Source: Nocardia sienata NBRC 100364 (GTDB lineage Bacteria > Actinomycetota > Actinomycetes > Mycobacteriales > Mycobacteriaceae). From it: a DNA stretch of 64,000 nucleotides. Below are positions 51,506 through 63,866 of the stretch, piece after piece. Numbering within the stretch: position 1 is the stretch's first letter; each line of letters begins with the position of its first letter. The position numbers were made by a program, and so were the translations under genes. A model generated the notes under the pieces. The model saw only the letters and a program-made list of their open reading frames with translations, did not search any database and was not told the DNA's origin. The DNA lies in NCBI RefSeq assembly GCF_001613205.1, contig NZ_BDBX01000042.1, positions 56,458 to 120,457 on the forward strand, given 5' to 3'.

Positions 51506-52516
51506 ATGACCGAAGTACTGCCGACCGCTCCGCTGGGCACCACCGGGATCCGGGTGGGTGTCCAAGGGCTGGGCTGCATGGGTATGAGCGAGTTCTACGG
51601 CCCCACCGACCGCGCGGAATCCCGCGCGACCCTAGACCGCGCCCTCGAACTCGGCATCACCCTGTTCGACACCGCCGATATCTACGGTTCCGGCGACAAC
51701 GAAGAGTTTCTGAGCGATTTCGTCCGCGCCAACCGGGACCGGATCGTACTGGCCACCAAGTTCGCGATCGTCCGCAAGGCCGACGACCCGCACTACCGCG
51801 GTATCGACAACTCACCCGATTACATCCGCCGGGCAGTCGACGCCAGCCTGCGCCGCCTCGGTACCGACACCATCGACCTGTACTACATGCACCGGCGCGA
51901 TCCCCAGGTGCCGATCGAGGACAGCGTGGGGGTGATGGCGGAGTTGGTGCGCGCGGGCAAGGTACGCGCGCTCGGCCTGTCCGAGGTCACCGGAGCGGAA
52001 TTGCGCGCCGCGCACGCGGTCCATCCGATCGCGGCGGTGCAGTCGGAGTGGTCGCTGTTCTCTCGCGACGTCGAGCGCACCGCGGTGCCGGCCGCCGCCG
52101 AACTGGGCGTCACCTTCGTGCCCTATTCACCGTTGGGCCGCGGTTTCCTCACCGGAGCCATGCCCAGCACCGACGACCTGAGCGAGAGCGATTTCCGGCG
52201 GCGTATGCCGCGTTTCACCGGCGACAACGCCGAGCACAACGCCACCCTCCTCACACCGTTGCACGCGGTCGCCGAAGCGCGCGGCCTCACGTCGGCCCAG
52301 GTCGCGCTGGCCTGGGTGCAGTCGCGGGCACAGGTGCACGGGCTGCCGGTGGTGCCCATTCCCGGCACCCGCCGCCGGACCCGGCTCGCGGAGAACGCCG
52401 CCGCGGCCGCGGTGACTCTGACCGCGGCGGAACTGGATCGGCTGGAACCGATCGCCGCTCAGGTGGCCGGACCGCGCTACGCGGATATGTCCTTCACCTC
52501 GGCCGGCCGCGAGTAG
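51506..52516 (+). CDS. aldo/keto reductase
   Basis: A 336-residue NADPH-dependent reductase. All four catalytic residues can be seen: Asp and Tyr in FDTADIYGSGDNEE, Lys in LATKFAI and His in YYMHRRDP. The cofactor site is near the end (IPGTRRRTRLAENAAA). It likely detoxifies an aldehyde or ketone under control of the MerR regulator it follows. Its 3' end overlaps the convergent XRE regulator by 40 bases. Confidence 0.9.
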   Translation: MTEVLPTAPLGTTGIRVGVQGLGCMGMSEFYGPTDRAESRATLDRALELGITLFDTADIYGSGDNEEFLSDFVRANRDRIVLATKFAIVRKADDPHYRGIDNSPDYIRRAVDASLRRLGTDTIDLYYMHRRDPQVPIEDSVGVMAELVRAGKVRALGLSEVTGAELRAAHAVHPIAAVQSEWSLFSRDVERTAVPAAAELGVTFVPYSPLGRGFLTGAMPSTDDLSESDFRRRMPRFTGDNAEHNATLLTPLHAVAEARGLTSAQVALAWVQSRAQVHGLPVVPIPGTRRRTRLAENAAAAAVTLTAAELDRLEPIAAQVAGPRYADMSFTSAGRE

Positions 52517-53367
52517 GACGGCGGCTCCGGCGCCCCCGGTCGCTGAGTGCCGATGACGCGCAGCAGTTCCATCTTCTCCGCGGCATCGGTACCCGGCAAC
52601 GGCCAGTAGATGAGCAAACGCTGGGTGGCGCTGGGGGTCAGCATCGTTTCGCAGAACATATCGATCACCCCGACCTCGGGGTGTACCGCGCTCTTGGTAT
52701 CGGAGTGCCGAACCGCCACCTCGTGCTCGTTCCAGAGCCGCTCGAACTCCGGACTGTTCGCCCGCAGCGCGGCGATGAACTCGATGACGTCGGGGTCCTT
52801 CGGCCGGCGTGCTGCGGTGGCGCGCAGATCGGCCACGTGCCGACGGGCGAGCCCGTCGGTGTCGCGCACCGGGGCGATCACGCGGGCTTCCGGTTCGGTG
52901 AACCACCGCCAGGCGTAGAACCTGCGCCGGCCCTGCTGTTCGGCCTGATCGCCGAACAGCAGGGTGTGCATCCGGTTCTGTACCAGGCATTCGCCCAGGT
53001 CGGTGATGACGGCCGCCGGGATATCGTCCAGTTTGGCGAGTACGTGCATCAGTCCCGGACCGACGTGTTTGTCGGTCCGGCTGCCGCCGGGCGGCGCGTG
53101 TTCGCACAGGAGATAGATGTGATCGCGTTCGTCGGCGGTACAGCGCAGCGCACGGGCCAGCGCGGCGAGCACCTGTGTGGAGGGCCGGGGTCCGCGCGCC
53201 TGCTCCAACCGCGTGTAGTAGTCGGTGGAGATCCCCGCCAGCTGCGCCACTTCGTCACGGCGCAGGCCGGGAGTCCGGCGGCGGGTGCCCGGAGGTAGGC
53301 CGACCGACTCGGTGGTCAGCTGTTCCCGGCGGCGACGGAGGAAATCGGCGAGTTCGCTGCGATCCAT
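52477..53367 (-). CDS. XRE-family regulator with MmyB-like ligand-binding domain
   Basis: A 296-residue regulator. The N-terminal HTH is RRTPGLRRDEVAQLAGISTD followed by YYTRLEQARGPRPS. The C-terminal domain resembles MmyB-type ligand-binding regions (DLGECLVQNRMHTLLFG and EFERLWNEHEVAVRHSDTK). ATG 53367. It is divergent from a second aldo-keto reductase, with 101 bases between the starts, and convergent with the first, so it probably controls the former. Confidence 0.85.
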   Translation of the reverse strand: MDRSELADFLRRRREQLTTESVGLPPGTRRRTPGLRRDEVAQLAGISTDYYTRLEQARGPRPSTQVLAALARALRCTADERDHIYLLCEHAPPGGSRTDKHVGPGLMHVLAKLDDIPAAVITDLGECLVQNRMHTLLFGDQAEQQGRRRFYAWRWFTEPEARVIAPVRDTDGLARRHVADLRATAARRPKDPDVIEFIAALRANSPEFERLWNEHEVAVRHSDTKSAVHPEVGVIDMFCETMLTPSATQRLLIYWPLPGTDAAEKMELLRVIGTQRPGAPEPPSYSRPAEVKDISA

Positions 53368-53468
53368 ACCTCTACTGTCGCGCACCGCCGCGCGGTGGAC
53401 CAGGGATCGCCGCTCCCCCGATAAAGCGTCTCTGCCACGAGCGCGCCCGGTCCACCACCGTGGTCGGT

Positions 53469-54482
53469 ATGACGAATACACAGATCGCAGTCGCACAACT
53501 GGGTAGCACCGGGCCGACGGTCGGGCGGATCGGGCTCGGCGCGATGGGGATGTCGGGTTCCTACGGCCCCGCCGATGAAGCCGAATCGAGAGCCACTGTC
53601 CACGCCGCGCTCGATTCCGGCGCCCGGCTCGTCGACACCGGCGATTTCTACGCCATGGGCCACAACGAGTTGCTGGTGGGTCGGGCCATTGCCGATCGTC
53701 CGCGCGAGGAGACGATCCTCAGCGTGAAGTTCGGCGCGATGATCGGCCCGGACGGCAGCTGGCAGGGTTTCGACAGCCGACCGGCGGCGTTGCGCAATTT
53801 CCTGAGCTACAGCCTGCGCCGGCTCGGAGTCGACCATGTCGACATCTACCGCCCGGCACGGCTGGACCCGGCGGTACCGATCGAGGAGACCGTCGGAGCC
53901 GTCGCCGAACTCGTCGACGCGGGATATGTGCGGCATATCGGCCTGTCCGAGGTGGGCGCCGAGACCCTGCGCCGGGCGGCGGCGGTACACCCGATCGCCG
54001 ACCTGCAGATCGAGTACTCGCTGTTCTCCCGTGGAATCGAAACCGAGATCCTGCCCGTCTGCCGTGAACTCGGCATCGGCATCACCGCCTACGGGGTGCT
54101 TTCGCGGGGCCTGCTCAGCGACACCGCGCCCGGTCGCACCGCCGGTTTCGGGGCGGCCGACTACCGTGCCCACGCCCCGCGTTTCCAGGGCGACAACCTC
54201 GCCGCGAACCTGAAACTGGTCGACGCGCTGGCCACGCTGGCGCGGGGCAAGGGGGTTTCCACCGCTCAGCTGGCCATCGCCTGGGTACTGAGCCGCGGCG
54301 GCGATATCGTTCCGGTGATCGGGGCGCGCACCCGTACCCGCTGGTCGGAAGCGCTCGGCGCGCTCGATATCGCCCTCACCGCGGCCGATATCGCGGCGAT
54401 CGAGGACGCGGTGCCGGCCGCGGCGGTGGCGGGGAGCCGATACGCGGAGGCGCAGATGAGCGCCCTCGACAGCGAGCGCTGA
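53469..54482 (+). CDS. aldo/keto reductase with altered His position
   Basis: A 337-residue aldo/keto reductase. The Asp/Tyr motif is LVDTGDFYAMGHNE and the Lys is in LSVKFGAM, but where the catalytic His is expected (YxxHR in the neighbouring enzyme) it has DIYRPARLDP, with Ala. A group of bacterial homologues shares this form, so it is probably a family trait, not damage. It is divergent from the XRE regulator, which likely represses it. Its relation to the reductase 950 bases upstream is distant. Confidence 0.85.
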   Translation: MTNTQIAVAQLGSTGPTVGRIGLGAMGMSGSYGPADEAESRATVHAALDSGARLVDTGDFYAMGHNELLVGRAIADRPREETILSVKFGAMIGPDGSWQGFDSRPAALRNFLSYSLRRLGVDHVDIYRPARLDPAVPIEETVGAVAELVDAGYVRHIGLSEVGAETLRRAAAVHPIADLQIEYSLFSRGIETEILPVCRELGIGITAYGVLSRGLLSDTAPGRTAGFGAADYRAHAPRFQGDNLAANLKLVDALATLARGKGVSTAQLAIAWVLSRGGDIVPVIGARTRTRWSEALGALDIALTAADIAAIEDAVPAAAVAGSRYAEAQMSALDSER

Positions 54483-54539
54483 AACCCGCCGACCGTGAAA
54501 GAAGTCCGATCAGGAGAGAGCACAGCCCGCGAACGACCG

Positions 54540-54566
54540 GCCGGCGCCGGAGCGCCGAGCGCCGGC
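54540..54566. terminator. hairpin between convergent genes
   Basis: GCCGGCGC (54540-54547) pairs with GCGCCGGC (54559-54566) around an 11-base loop, between the aldo-keto reductase stop (54482) and the VOC-protein stop (54638). No T-run. Confidence 0.4.
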
Positions 54567-54637
54567 TCCCCCGGAGGAGGCGTCCTAGAACTCATACTGA
54601 ACCATTGAGTTCAGAATTGGCCGCCGAGCACGCGATG

Positions 54638-55030
54638 TCAGCAGGCCACGGTGAACATTTCGTAGCTGTGCCCCTCCGGCGAGCGGACGTAGACACCGCG
54701 ACCACCGCCCAGGTGGTTGATATCTCGATCCCAGCCGTTCCCGGGACCCGACCCGAACTCGACGGCGGGCCATCGCGCCAGCCGGCCCAGCACGGCGTCG
54801 AAGGTGGCCTCGTCGACCAGGAATCCGTAGTGCCCCGGCTCGACACGGCCGCGGTCGTCGAAATCCAAGGTCAGGCTCTCGTTCACTCGCACCGGCACGA
54901 ACGGGCCGGCCGGGTCGCCCACCGTCAGCCCCATGAGCTCGGCGAAGAACGCCGCCCCCGCCGCGCGGTCCGACACCCGAACGATGGCGTGATCCAGCAC
55001 GATGCGCGCAGCGCTACTCGATCCGGACAT
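54638..55030 (-). CDS. VOC-family (glyoxalase-like) protein
   Basis: A 130-residue vicinal-oxygen-chelate protein with the two-repeat pattern: LDHAIVRVSDRAAGAAFFAEL, then PGHYGFLVDEATFDAVL, and GRGVYVRSPEGHSYEMFT at the end. Metal ligands His (near the start), His (GHYGF) and Glu (YEMF) are in place, so it may be a dioxygenase, glyoxalase-like enzyme or resistance protein. Divergent from a MarR regulator across an imperfect dyad. Confidence 0.85.
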   Translation of the reverse strand: MSGSSSAARIVLDHAIVRVSDRAAGAAFFAELMGLTVGDPAGPFVPVRVNESLTLDFDDRGRVEPGHYGFLVDEATFDAVLGRLARWPAVEFGSGPGNGWDRDINHLGGGRGVYVRSPEGHSYEMFTVAC

Positions 55031-55048
55031 GATCCTCCTTCTTTTGCG

Positions 55049-55081
55049 TGCGATACACACATAATTTACATGCGTGTCGCA
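55049..55081. promoter_or_regulatory. imperfect dyad between VOC and MarR genes
   Basis: TGCGATACACAC (55049-55060) and GCGTGTCGCA (55072-55081) form an imperfect inverted repeat, with AT-rich AATTTACAT between. Its position between the two divergent starts makes it a candidate MarR operator controlling both. Confidence 0.5.
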
Positions 55082-55113
55082 CAGAAAATTTGGAAGAGGA
55101 TAGATTGGTCTAC

Positions 55114-55575
55114 ATGAGCGGTAGCTCCTCGCCCGCAGACGGCGGGCCCGCCCTGTTCCGCCTGGTCCGATTCTGGTCCCGGCGCTGGATACAGCGCGGC
55201 GTCGGCGGGCAGAACGCGGAACTGCGCAACGCTCAGCACGTCCAGGTCGTGGAGGCGGTGGCCGGTGCCACCCAGGCCCCGGACGAGGCAACCATCACCG
55301 CGGTCGCCCACCAGCTCGGTCTCGATCATTCCGGAGCCAGCCGGATGGTCCGCGACGCCACCACCGCCGGTTACCTGTCGCGCCGCGAATCCGATCTCGA
55401 CCGGCGCCGCACGGCACTACACCTCACCCCGGCGGGTGTCCGCCTGCTGGCCGACGCCCACGATTGGCAACGACAGGTATTCGATCGGCTCACCGACGAC
55501 TGGTCCCCCGCCGACCGCCGCCGGTTCGCCGGCTACCTCCAGCGCCTGGCCGACGAACTACCGCACGATCAGTGA
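55114..55575 (+). CDS. MarR-family transcriptional regulator
   Basis: A 153-residue winged-helix regulator: TITAVAHQLGLDHSGASRMVRDATTAGYL (recognition helix), the wing SDLDRRRTALHLTPAGVRLL and a C-terminal dimer helix. ATG 55114 is used; TTG 55105, closer to GGAAGAGGA, may be the true start. It probably represses the divergent VOC gene and itself through the dyad between them. The end faces the cyanase stop 25 bases away. Confidence 0.85.
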   Translation: MSGSSSPADGGPALFRLVRFWSRRWIQRGVGGQNAELRNAQHVQVVEAVAGATQAPDEATITAVAHQLGLDHSGASRMVRDATTAGYLSRRESDLDRRRTALHLTPAGVRLLADAHDWQRQVFDRLTDDWSPADRRRFAGYLQRLADELPHDQ

Positions 55576-55600
55576 GACCCGCGCGGGCGGCGGGCCCGGC

Positions 55601-56050
55601 TCACCACCGGTAGTCGAGGAACTTCCCGTCGAAGGTGATGACCACCCGATCCCCGTCGGGGTCGGGACGGCGGGCGAAATCGACCTTGAAGTTGATGGCA
55701 CTCATGATCCCGTCACCGAATTCCTCGTGGATGAGTTCCTTCAACGCGGGCCCGTACACCGAGAGCGCCTCCACGAAGCGATAGATCGTGGGATCGCTCA
55801 TCAGCGCCGGATCGGCGCCGCGGGCCGGCTGCAACACGAGGCTTTCGGCCACCGAGTCGTCCAGCCCGAGCAGACCGCAGACCTTGTCCGCCTGCTCAGC
55901 AGTCATCGGATGCTGCCCGAGCAATGCCGCGGTCGTCCAGACCAGCGGGGCACCGAGAGCGTCGGCGATATCGGCCCAGGACAATTCCTGACGGATGCGG
56001 GCGGCGACAACGAGGTCGGCGGCCGCGCGCTTGCTCATGATCGGTTCCAT
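55601..56050 (-). CDS. cynS: cyanate hydratase (cyanase)
   Basis: Cyanase, 149 residues, converting cyanate and bicarbonate to ammonia and CO2. An N-terminal helical domain (VVAARIRQELSWADIADALG, TTAALLGQHPMTAEQADKV) is followed by the catalytic part: Arg and Glu in YRFVEALSVYG and Ser in GDGIMSAINF; it ends FDGKFLDYRW. All three catalytic residues are present. It is divergent from a formate/nitrite-type channel, 247 bases apart, suggesting a joint role in cyanate or inorganic-nitrogen use. Confidence 0.93.
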   Translation of the reverse strand: MEPIMSKRAAADLVVAARIRQELSWADIADALGAPLVWTTAALLGQHPMTAEQADKVCGLLGLDDSVAESLVLQPARGADPALMSDPTIYRFVEALSVYGPALKELIHEEFGDGIMSAINFKVDFARRPDPDGDRVVITFDGKFLDYRW

Positions 56051-56297
56051 ACGAAACTCCTAGCATCGGGAAACATCGAAAGCGTCCCACTGCCGAATCC
56101 GCCGAACCGAATCGGTATCACAATGTTTACTTCCGCGACATCACCGTCGGCGGGACGGTCGCACAAGGTCACGGGGCCCCACATCATCGCGCGGATCCCG
56201 TGAGCGCTCGGTAACACGGGTGCGCTCCGCACGATACGGGCGGGAAATCTCGGCATCGCACACTTCGGCACGAGAGACCACAACCGAAGGGCGTGCC

Positions 56298-57215
56298 ATG
56301 TCTTATCTCAAACCAGCGGACTTCGTGAAAGAAATGATCGACGCCGGCGAAGCGAAGGCATTCATGTCCACGCGAGACACCGTGATCCGCGCCTATATGG
56401 CGGGGGCGATCCTGGCGCTCGCCGCGGCCTTCGCGGTCACCATCACGGTCCAGACCGGCCAGGCACTACTCGGGGCAGTCCTGTTCCCGGTCGGTTTCTG
56501 CCTGCTGTACCTACTCGGGTTCGACCTGCTCACCGGCGTGTTCACTCTCGTGCCGCTGGCCTGGCTGGACCGGCGCCCGGGCGTGACCTGGCGGACCCTG
56601 CTGCGCAACTGGGGCCTGGTGTTCACCGGCAACTTCCTCGGCGCGTTCACCGTCGCGGTCATGATGGCGATCATCGTGACCATGGGTTTCTCGATGGACC
56701 CCAACGAAGTCGGGCAGAAACTCGGTGAAATCGGCGTATCGCGTACTGTCGGCTACGCCGATCACGGTGCCGCGGGAATGCTCACCCTTTTCATCCGCGG
56801 GGTGCTGTGCAATTGGATGGTATCCACCGGAGTGGTCGCGGCGATGATGTCGACGTCGGTATCCGGAAAGGTCATCGCCATGTGGATGCCCATCATGTTG
56901 TTCTTCTACATGGGATTCGAGCATTCGATCGTCAATATGTTCCTGTTCCCCTCCGGGCTGCTCCTCGGCGGGGATTTCTCGATCGGTGACTATCTGATCT
57001 GGAACGAGATCCCCACGGTGATCGGCAATCTGGTGGGCGGTCTGGCTTTCGTCGGCCTGACCCTCTACGCGACCCACGCCCGCACCGCCGCGCCCCGGCC
57101 GCGTCCGGCCGGACCCACCGTTTCCGAATCCGCGACCACCGCCGCGGATTCGGAGACTCAGCCCCCGACGGCGAAGGCGGACGCGGGCGCACGGGTCGCT
57201 TCGGCGGCCCAGTAG
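56298..57215 (+). CDS. formate/nitrite transporter family channel
   Basis: A 305-residue pentameric-channel family member with six hydrophobic helices (AGAILALAAAFAVTITVQTG, FPVGFCLLYLLGFDLLTGVF, NWGLVFTGNFLGAFTVAVMM, the RGVLCNWMVSTGVVAA segment and the HSIVNMFLFPSGLLLG segment). The central gating His of the family is in GFEHSIVNM. A 45-residue soluble tail follows. ATG 56298. It lies divergent from cyanase, so cyanate, formate or nitrite may be the substrate; sequence alone does not decide. Its 3' end overlaps the convergent TrbL-like gene by 58 bases. Confidence 0.88.
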   Translation: MSYLKPADFVKEMIDAGEAKAFMSTRDTVIRAYMAGAILALAAAFAVTITVQTGQALLGAVLFPVGFCLLYLLGFDLLTGVFTLVPLAWLDRRPGVTWRTLLRNWGLVFTGNFLGAFTVAVMMAIIVTMGFSMDPNEVGQKLGEIGVSRTVGYADHGAAGMLTLFIRGVLCNWMVSTGVVAAMMSTSVSGKVIAMWMPIMLFFYMGFEHSIVNMFLFPSGLLLGGDFSIGDYLIWNEIPTVIGNLVGGLAFVGLTLYATHARTAAPRPRPAGPTVSESATTAADSETQPPTAKADAGARVASAAQ

Positions 57216-59497
57216 TCGGTATCGACGGCCGCGTTCTGCTCGGCGAAGAAGCGGCGGCGGCTCTCGGGATCGGCGGGGTTCAGGACGAAAGCGGTCATCG
57301 CGGTGGAAACCCGTTGCGCGTGTTCGTCTCCGATCCAGCGCAGAATCCGGGAGGCGTCCGCCTCCGAGTAAGCGGCCGTCTCCTCGCCGGTCGCGACCTT
57401 CTGGATCTCGTTCAGCTTCGCCCGGGACGGCGCGGCCAAATATTCCTCCCCGGCCCGCCGCGCCGCGCCCTCCAGTTGGAGCCCCTCCCGACCGAGCGAG
57501 TAGGCGAGAACAGCGCGCTCCAACTCCGCGTGGGCAGCCGGGGTGTTCATCGCCGAGACATAGTGGGAGGCCGCGACGACTTCGGCCAGGTTCTTGTCGG
57601 CCAGCGACACATCGCCCCCGTGTTTGACCACGTAACCCCGCGCTTCCACCGCGCGCTGGATCATGTCCTCATCGGTGAAGCCGGCGCCGCGTAGCGAAGC
57701 GGCGACCTGCCCCAGGAATCCACCGCCGCCGACCAGTACGCCGTCGACAGCGGCCGCCGCACCCCGCGCAGTGTCCACCCCGCCGCGACCGGCGTCACGG
57801 GCGACGGCCGTCGCATCGCGGGCAGCGTGCGAGAGATGTAGTCGATCCAGGTAGGGGTGCGTGGCCAGCCCATCCGGACCACCCGCCTTCTCACCGTTCC
57901 ATCGAGCATTCCACACACCCCACTGGTCCAGCATCGCGCTCTGCCGTTTCATCGAATGCGGTTCCAGCGGTGATACCCGGTTGAAAAGCCAGGCCGATGC
58001 CGGGTTGTTGTTCAAGGTCGAGAGTGCGGCGGCACCGGCGAGCAACCCGAGTCCCGGTACGCCGGAGTGGGCGAGTCCGCTGGAACCCATACCGAGCGCC
58101 GTGCCGCCGCCGGCCCCGCCGGAACCGCTTCCGCCCGGCGCCTGTTGCAGGGCGAGGGAGAAACGGTTGACGATCCACTCGTTGCCCTGGCGCAGCGCCG
58201 CGGCGAACCGCCGGAACTGGAGCAGGCCGACGACTTCCACCACCGCGGCCAGGATCAGCACCACTGTCGCCTGGCCGCGGGCCTGGTCGAACAGATTGCC
58301 GAGGAACAGCACGTACACACCCAGATAGATGACATAGGCCGCCATCACCACGGCACCGTAGAAACTGTCCACGAGGTTGCGCACCAGGAAGGTCTGCGTG
58401 GGACCGTAGACGAAACCACCCGCCGCGAAACCGAAGATCGCCGCGAAACCGTGGAAGACCGAATCGAGCGCGGACCAGATGATCTTGACCGAGAGGTAGG
58501 CCCCGAACGCGAGCAGGATGCCGGCGCAGAGCAGCACGACCAGCCCCGAACCGACCTGTCCCATACTCGGGTTCAGCGCGGCCTGCTGCGCCGCCAGATC
58601 TCCGCAGTTGCGCAGGCCGGAAGCCAGGGCCGAATCCGAACCCGACCGCACCCCCGCCGACCACACGGCCGCGCAGGCGGGCCGGTCGTCGATCACATGC
58701 CCGAAGTTCCACACCTGGACCTGGCGCCGGGCGAAGTTGTCGGCCATGTTCACCTGCATCGTCGCGACCAGCCCGGTGGGATCGCTGTACGCGTGCCCGG
58801 TGAGCCCGGCGGCCACCGCGATACCGAGATCGCGCCCCTGTGACATCAACCCGTGCGAGGAGAATACGTCCTCCAGCGGCTGGGCCATGAAGATAGGGCC
58901 GATCACGGCGACCCCGACCATCGTGACCGCCTGGGTCGCGGCCCGCGCGTGGTGACCGCGCAATACGAACCACGCCACGATGAAGGCCCCCAGTGACGCC
59001 GCGACGAGGAGCACCATCGGGATACCGATCTGCGTGTGCAGGCTGCGGGCGACTCCGGCCAGCGCGTCGCCGAACGGATCGAGCCAGTGGAAGCTCATCG
59101 TGTAGCCGATCACCCAGATGGCACTGGTCACAATGACGATATAGCCGGCGAATTCGAGTCCGAGGACCACCGAGATGGCCGTCTCGAGCGGCTCGAAAAT
59201 ACTTCCGTGGGTGGTGACGAATCGATAGCGGGTCAGTTCGACGCCGCTGGAATCGCGGATGTTCATCCAGTTCAGTGCCGGAAAACCGGCAGTCGCCACC
59301 GAATCTGATTCCCCGGTCGCGGCCAGCGCCGCCGCCCCGAGCATTGCGGGGAGAACGAACAGAACCGAGCCGAGCACCACGAGCCGCCGGAGCCATCGGC
59401 GGCGGCGGGCCGGTTTCGTGACCTCCACGCCGTCACCCTCCCTACGGACCACATGCGCACGGATACCGCGCGCAAGCTGAGTGATTCGGAATGTCAT
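57158..59497 (-). CDS. TrbL/VirB6-like multi-helix membrane protein
   Basis: A 779-residue protein resembling the TrbL/VirB6-type membrane component of actinobacterial conjugation systems. Residues about 35-60 are a signal-like helix (LRRLVVLGSVLFVLPAMLGA), and 110-420 contain seven or eight membrane segments, one after the loop DIRDS-type region. A Gly/Ser-rich linker at about 440-480 leads to a soluble, helix-rich tail of 300 residues with no known fold. ATG 59497 follows CCGGAGGGCCC. No other conjugation gene is near, so it is an orphan, downstream of rpoC. Function unproven. Confidence 0.6.
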   Translation of the reverse strand: MTFRITQLARGIRAHVVRREGDGVEVTKPARRRRWLRRLVVLGSVLFVLPAMLGAAALAATGESDSVATAGFPALNWMNIRDSSGVELTRYRFVTTHGSIFEPLETAISVVLGLEFAGYIVIVTSAIWVIGYTMSFHWLDPFGDALAGVARSLHTQIGIPMVLLVAASLGAFIVAWFVLRGHHARAATQAVTMVGVAVIGPIFMAQPLEDVFSSHGLMSQGRDLGIAVAAGLTGHAYSDPTGLVATMQVNMADNFARRQVQVWNFGHVIDDRPACAAVWSAGVRSGSDSALASGLRNCGDLAAQQAALNPSMGQVGSGLVVLLCAGILLAFGAYLSVKIIWSALDSVFHGFAAIFGFAAGGFVYGPTQTFLVRNLVDSFYGAVVMAAYVIYLGVYVLFLGNLFDQARGQATVVLILAAVVEVVGLLQFRRFAAALRQGNEWIVNRFSLALQQAPGGSGSGGAGGGTALGMGSSGLAHSGVPGLGLLAGAAALSTLNNNPASAWLFNRVSPLEPHSMKRQSAMLDQWGVWNARWNGEKAGGPDGLATHPYLDRLHLSHAARDATAVARDAGRGGVDTARGAAAAVDGVLVGGGGFLGQVAASLRGAGFTDEDMIQRAVEARGYVVKHGGDVSLADKNLAEVVAASHYVSAMNTPAAHAELERAVLAYSLGREGLQLEGAARRAGEEYLAAPSRAKLNEIQKVATGEETAAYSEADASRILRWIGDEHAQRVSTAMTAFVLNPADPESRRRFFAEQNAAVDTDYWAAEATRAPASAFAVGG

Positions 59498-59645
59498 GGG
59501 CCCTCCGGCGGTCGTCGGTCCGACGCCTGTTCGACGACTCCGTCTGACAGCGCCCCGCAACGCTATTCACCACTGTTTTGCCGAACGACGTTTCTACGCA
59601 ATGTGATCGAAATGCCCGGTTCATATTCCCACTGCTGAACCGAAG

Positions 59646-59706
59646 CGGCTCAGCGGCTCAGCGGCTCAGCGGCTCAGCGGCTCAGCGGCTCAGCGGCTCA
59701 GCGGCT
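59646..59706. repeat. 8-bp tandem repeat, seven full copies
   Basis: CGGCTCAG is repeated seven times without interruption from 59646 to 59701, followed by a partial copy. It sits between the rpoC terminator and the TrbL-like start. Such short arrays vary in copy number by slippage, so the count may differ between strains. Confidence 0.9.
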
Positions 59707-59750
59707 TCCGACGAAATCCGGGCCCGCGGATAGCCCGGTCCGGAACGCAC

Positions 59751-59783
59751 TTCGGCCCCGCACCGAAACGGTGCGGGGCCGAA
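59751..59783. terminator. rpoC terminator hairpin
   Basis: A perfect 15-bp stem (TTCGGCCCCGCACCG at 59751-59765, complement at 59769-59783) with a three-base loop, 19 bases past the rpoC stop on the minus strand. No U-run follows, as is common in actinobacteria. Confidence 0.75.
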
Positions 59784-59802
59784 TGCTGTTACTACCTACC
59801 GA

Positions 59803-63756
<3,954 letters not shown>

Positions 63757-63821
63757 GTAACTTCCTTTCCCCTGTGCGGGTCGAATACGAGCAAAAGTTC
63801 TCTATTGGATTCGAACGCGGT

Positions 63822-63860
63822 GGCCGGGTGCCGAGCCGTAATTCGTCACGGCACCCGGCC
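63822..63860 (-). promoter_or_regulatory. strong hairpin in the rpoB-rpoC gap
   Basis: GGCCGGGTGCCG (63822-63833) pairs perfectly with CGGCACCCGGCC (63849-63860), a 12-bp stem with a 15-base loop. It begins right after the rpoB stop. It lacks a U-run, so it may be a processing or partial attenuation site between rpoB and rpoC, not a full terminator. Confidence 0.7.
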
Positions 63861-63866
63861 AACGCC

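Larger units (their letters stand above)
59498..59802. other. rpoC/TrbL-like intergenic region with 8-bp tandem repeats
   Basis: About 305 bases without a gene. It contains the tandem repeat at 59646-59706 and the rpoC terminator hairpin at 59751-59783, and must hold the promoter of the TrbL-like gene. Confidence 0.6.
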
